This document shows, piece after piece, positions 63,001-64,000 of a stretch of 64,000 bases of DNA. Under the pieces are notes generated by a model, which ran no database searches, was not told where the DNA came from, and worked only from the letters and a program-made list of their open reading frames with translations. Positions within the stretch are counted from its first letter, which is position 1. Each line of letters starts with the position of its first letter. A program made the position numbers and the translations under genes. This DNA is from Pedobacter sp. Leaf194 (GTDB lineage: Bacteria; Bacteroidota; Bacteroidia; Sphingobacteriales; Sphingobacteriaceae), in NCBI RefSeq assembly GCF_001423945.1, contig NZ_LMPU01000008.1:496001-560000 (forward strand), read 5' to 3'.

Positions 63001-64000
63001 GAATTTAAATCGTTTTGTATAACTGAGATGGGTTGGCTCGATAATTTCGCAATCTATACGGCCTTGAAAAAACATCATAATGGAGCTGAATGGTACAAAT
63101 GGCCTGAACAGTTTAAACGCAGGGAAACGAAAATGTTGTCATCATTTGAAGAGCAGTTTGGACTTGAGATTGAAGAAATTAAGTGGCAGCAGTTTATTTT
63201 TTTCAGACAATGGAATAAAATTAAGGCGTATGCCAATGAAAAAAATATTCAAATTATTGGCGATTTGCCCTTCTACCTGGATTATGACTCTGTTGAAGTT
63301 TGGTCATCTCCCGAAAACTTTCTTTTAGATGAGCAATTGAATAAAGAACAAGTTGCCGGTGTACCGCCAGATTATTTCAACGCCAAAGGGCAACTATGGG
63401 GCATGCCAATCTTTAATTGGGAATTGATGAAAAAAGACAATTTCAGCTGGTGGATGAATCGCCTAAAGAAAAATATGGAACTATATGATTTGCTGCGTTT
63501 AGACCATTTTAGAGCGTTTGAATCTTACTGGCAGGTTCCGGCAGGTAGCGAAGATGCGATAAATGGACAGTGGATTAAAGGCCCGGGCGTTAATTTTCTA
63601 CAGATTGCGAAAGATGAACTGGGCAGTTTGCCTTTTATTGCCGAAGATTTAGGTGAAATATCTGAAGAAGTTGACGATTTAATCCGAAAATTTAATTTGC
63701 CGGGAATGAAAGTGCTTCAATTTGCCTTTGATGAACATTTGCCAGAATCGAGCCACGCAACACATAACTTTACGTCGACGAATTGCATCGTTTATTCGGG
63801 CACGCATGATAACAACACTTTAAAGGGCTGGTTTAAAAACGAGACGGACGCAGCCCTGCACAATCGATTATCAAAATATGTGGGTTTAAGCGTTACTGAA
63901 GAAAATATAAATGAGGTAGTAATGCGCTTGTGTTATTTATCAATTGCCTGGCTGGCCGTATTACCATTGCAAGATATTCTGGGATTGGATGAGCGGGCCC
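60064..64000 (+). CDS. treY-malQ: Malto-oligosyltrehalose synthase fused to 4-alpha-glucanotransferase (partial)
   Basis: One frame is open from the ATG at 60064 to the end of the window, 1,312 residues so far. Residues 1-~847 are TreY: YRIQFHKDFNFDDFEKIIPYL start, nucleophile D255 (GLRIDHIDGLYDP), acid E283 (IVIEKILE) and D522 (SSTHDTKKGEDVRAR). From ~850 a MalQ-type GH77 domain begins (RSAGVLMHITSLPSAFGIGDLG), with nucleophile D1147 (LLRLDHFRAF), acid E1194 (FIAEDLG) and D1249 (YSGTHDNNT). TreY turns the reducing end of maltodextrin into trehalose; MalQ reshuffles short maltodextrins into longer TreY substrates. The junction near 62610-62635 shows no stop or frameshift. The C-terminal end lies outside the window. 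Confidence 0.93.
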   Translation, partial: MNNPVSTYRIQFHKDFNFDDFEKIIPYLIDLGVDTVYASPIFEAMPGSTHGYDVVNPLRINPEIGTESQLLAISERLKQAGIKWLQDIVPNHMAFHDANKWLMDVLEKGEQSDYAAFFDIDFRQADARLMVPFLGEDLEDAIDNKSIQLKEIEGKFFLATADSNWPVNLETAIKLSNENLAERNNQPGFIKEIANAQHYRLCNWQETNSRINYRRFFTVNSLICLNIQNPEVFATYHKYIFELVDKGVFQGLRIDHIDGLYDPKEYLGRLREAVGDDVYIVIEKILEAGESLPTDWKIQGTTGYDFLSMVNNLFTNKKSEQEFNNLYDDVIGKKLDAETLTREKKTAILWKHMLGELNNLCELFTLSKLIEAERFTAEELKLGLAEFLIEMPVYRYYDYVFPLKGTKLSKVEALIIPVIENEKTTAIGDILYEVFIKNPPLADKSYNERLGLFYKRCMQFTGPLMAKGVEDTLMFTYNRFVGHAEVGDAPDAFGLSVAEFHAEMVERQDKWNLSMNASSTHDTKKGEDVRARLNVLTDIPDRWVNFVKTVQESVERLQVNHPSFKWLHKNDVYFILQNLVGALPFPGTGDDDIESRLQAFIEKALREAKKRSDWAEPDEAYEGDMKDFVLKLLNKNKNGQNIIERFVADIADFAIINSLAQTLLKFTCPGIPDVYQGTELWDLSLVDPDNRRPVDYNLRVEQLQSIKTEKDLENSWNERFSGKIKLFLTSKLLRIRAAERALFDTGTYIPLATKGKYAGNIFAFAKQLKDNWVIVAAPLGIAKLADEQNVAAEKVEWYDTRIVLPNIAPQGWENLITGEQGFRDINQGGLLVSELFADLPVAVIKLLPKKHSRSAGVLMHITSLPSAFGIGDLGPGAKKFVDFLYNSNQRYWQILPLNPTKKENGHSPYSSNSAFAGNFLMISPQALINDGLLTESDCDAEHVEATDSVDFTIAEALKDRLLKKAFSNFKNIKNDVLDREFKSFCITEMGWLDNFAIYTALKKHHNGAEWYKWPEQFKRRETKMLSSFEEQFGLEIEEIKWQQFIFFRQWNKIKAYANEKNIQIIGDLPFYLDYDSVEVWSSPENFLLDEQLNKEQVAGVPPDYFNAKGQLWGMPIFNWELMKKDNFSWWMNRLKKNMELYDLLRLDHFRAFESYWQVPAGSEDAINGQWIKGPGVNFLQIAKDELGSLPFIAEDLGEISEEVDDLIRKFNLPGMKVLQFAFDEHLPESSHATHNFTSTNCIVYSGTHDNNTLKGWFKNETDAALHNRLSKYVGLSVTEENINEVVMRLCYLSIAWLAVLPLQDILGLDERA

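Overview
The window reads as chromosomal DNA of a member of the Bacteroidota, most likely family Sphingobacteriaceae (Pedobacter-like). Evidence for this: a fused SecDF, a ~316-residue NusB, PUR-domain DUF3276, DUF5522 and DUF1573 proteins, M56/BlaI pairs, a T9SS type B (CHU_C)-like domain, leucine dehydrogenase, near absence of Shine-Dalgarno sequences, and many TAnnTTTG -7 promoter boxes. No rRNA, IS element, prophage or CRISPR array was seen. One tRNA is present (Arg, anticodon CCG).

Layout. 1-6.2 kb: the 3' end of smc, an M28 peptidase lipoprotein, then a BlaI-type repressor with two BlaR1-like M56 membrane peptidases and a small orphan CHU_C-like ORF. 6.2-11.2 kb: rsmG and a glycosyltransferase on the minus strand, then tgt, an LptF/G permease and an EamA transporter on the plus strand. 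11.2-12.4 kb: an AT-rich stretch with no gene. 12.4-15.5 kb: a large secreted peptidase/beta-propeller/barrel protein and a LapA-like protein. 15.7-20.4 kb (minus): pseudo-receiver, pirin, lipoprotein, metZ, OsmC, ispE. 20.5-22.7 kb: thyA and folA separated by a four-helix-bundle gene inside octanucleotide repeat arrays. 23-29 kb: secDF, NDH-2, HMG-CoA lyase. 29-31 kb (minus): GNAT, iron permease-like, fructose-bisphosphate aldolase. 31.5-34.4 kb: accD and an exported M28 peptidase. 34.7-42 kb (minus): cydAB, an exported MBL hydrolase, small ORFs, cysteine desulfurase and glmM. 42.6-44.6 kb: methyltransferase, PAP2 phosphatase, ZIP transporter. 44.7-50.5 kb (minus): a 47-residue DUF5522 gene, an MBL exonuclease-like protein, coaE-YbbR, yajC-DUF1573-nusB, leucine dehydrogenase. 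50.6-55.5 kb: ABC exporter, DUF3276, class A beta-lactamase-like hydrolase, DUF5362 (minus), ychF. 55.6-58 kb (minus): HAD hydrolase, mgtE, tRNA-Arg. 58.2-64 kb: treZ followed by a treY-malQ fusion that runs off the window.

Most genes are housekeeping. Trehalose is made from alpha-glucans by TreY/TreZ with MalQ fused on. Folate/thymidylate (thyA, folA), isoprenoid (ispE), peptidoglycan precursor (glmM), CoA (coaE), fatty acid (accD) and secretion (secDF, yajC) functions are scattered in short operons. The more unusual material is: three tandem operator dyads in front of blaI; a duplicated M56 pair with a detached sorting-domain-like ORF; heptamer and octamer simple repeats that abut or enter genes and leader regions; a dispersed intergenic repeat; a TGT without its zinc cysteines; a class A beta-lactamase fold without the omega-loop Glu; and the TreY-MalQ fusion.
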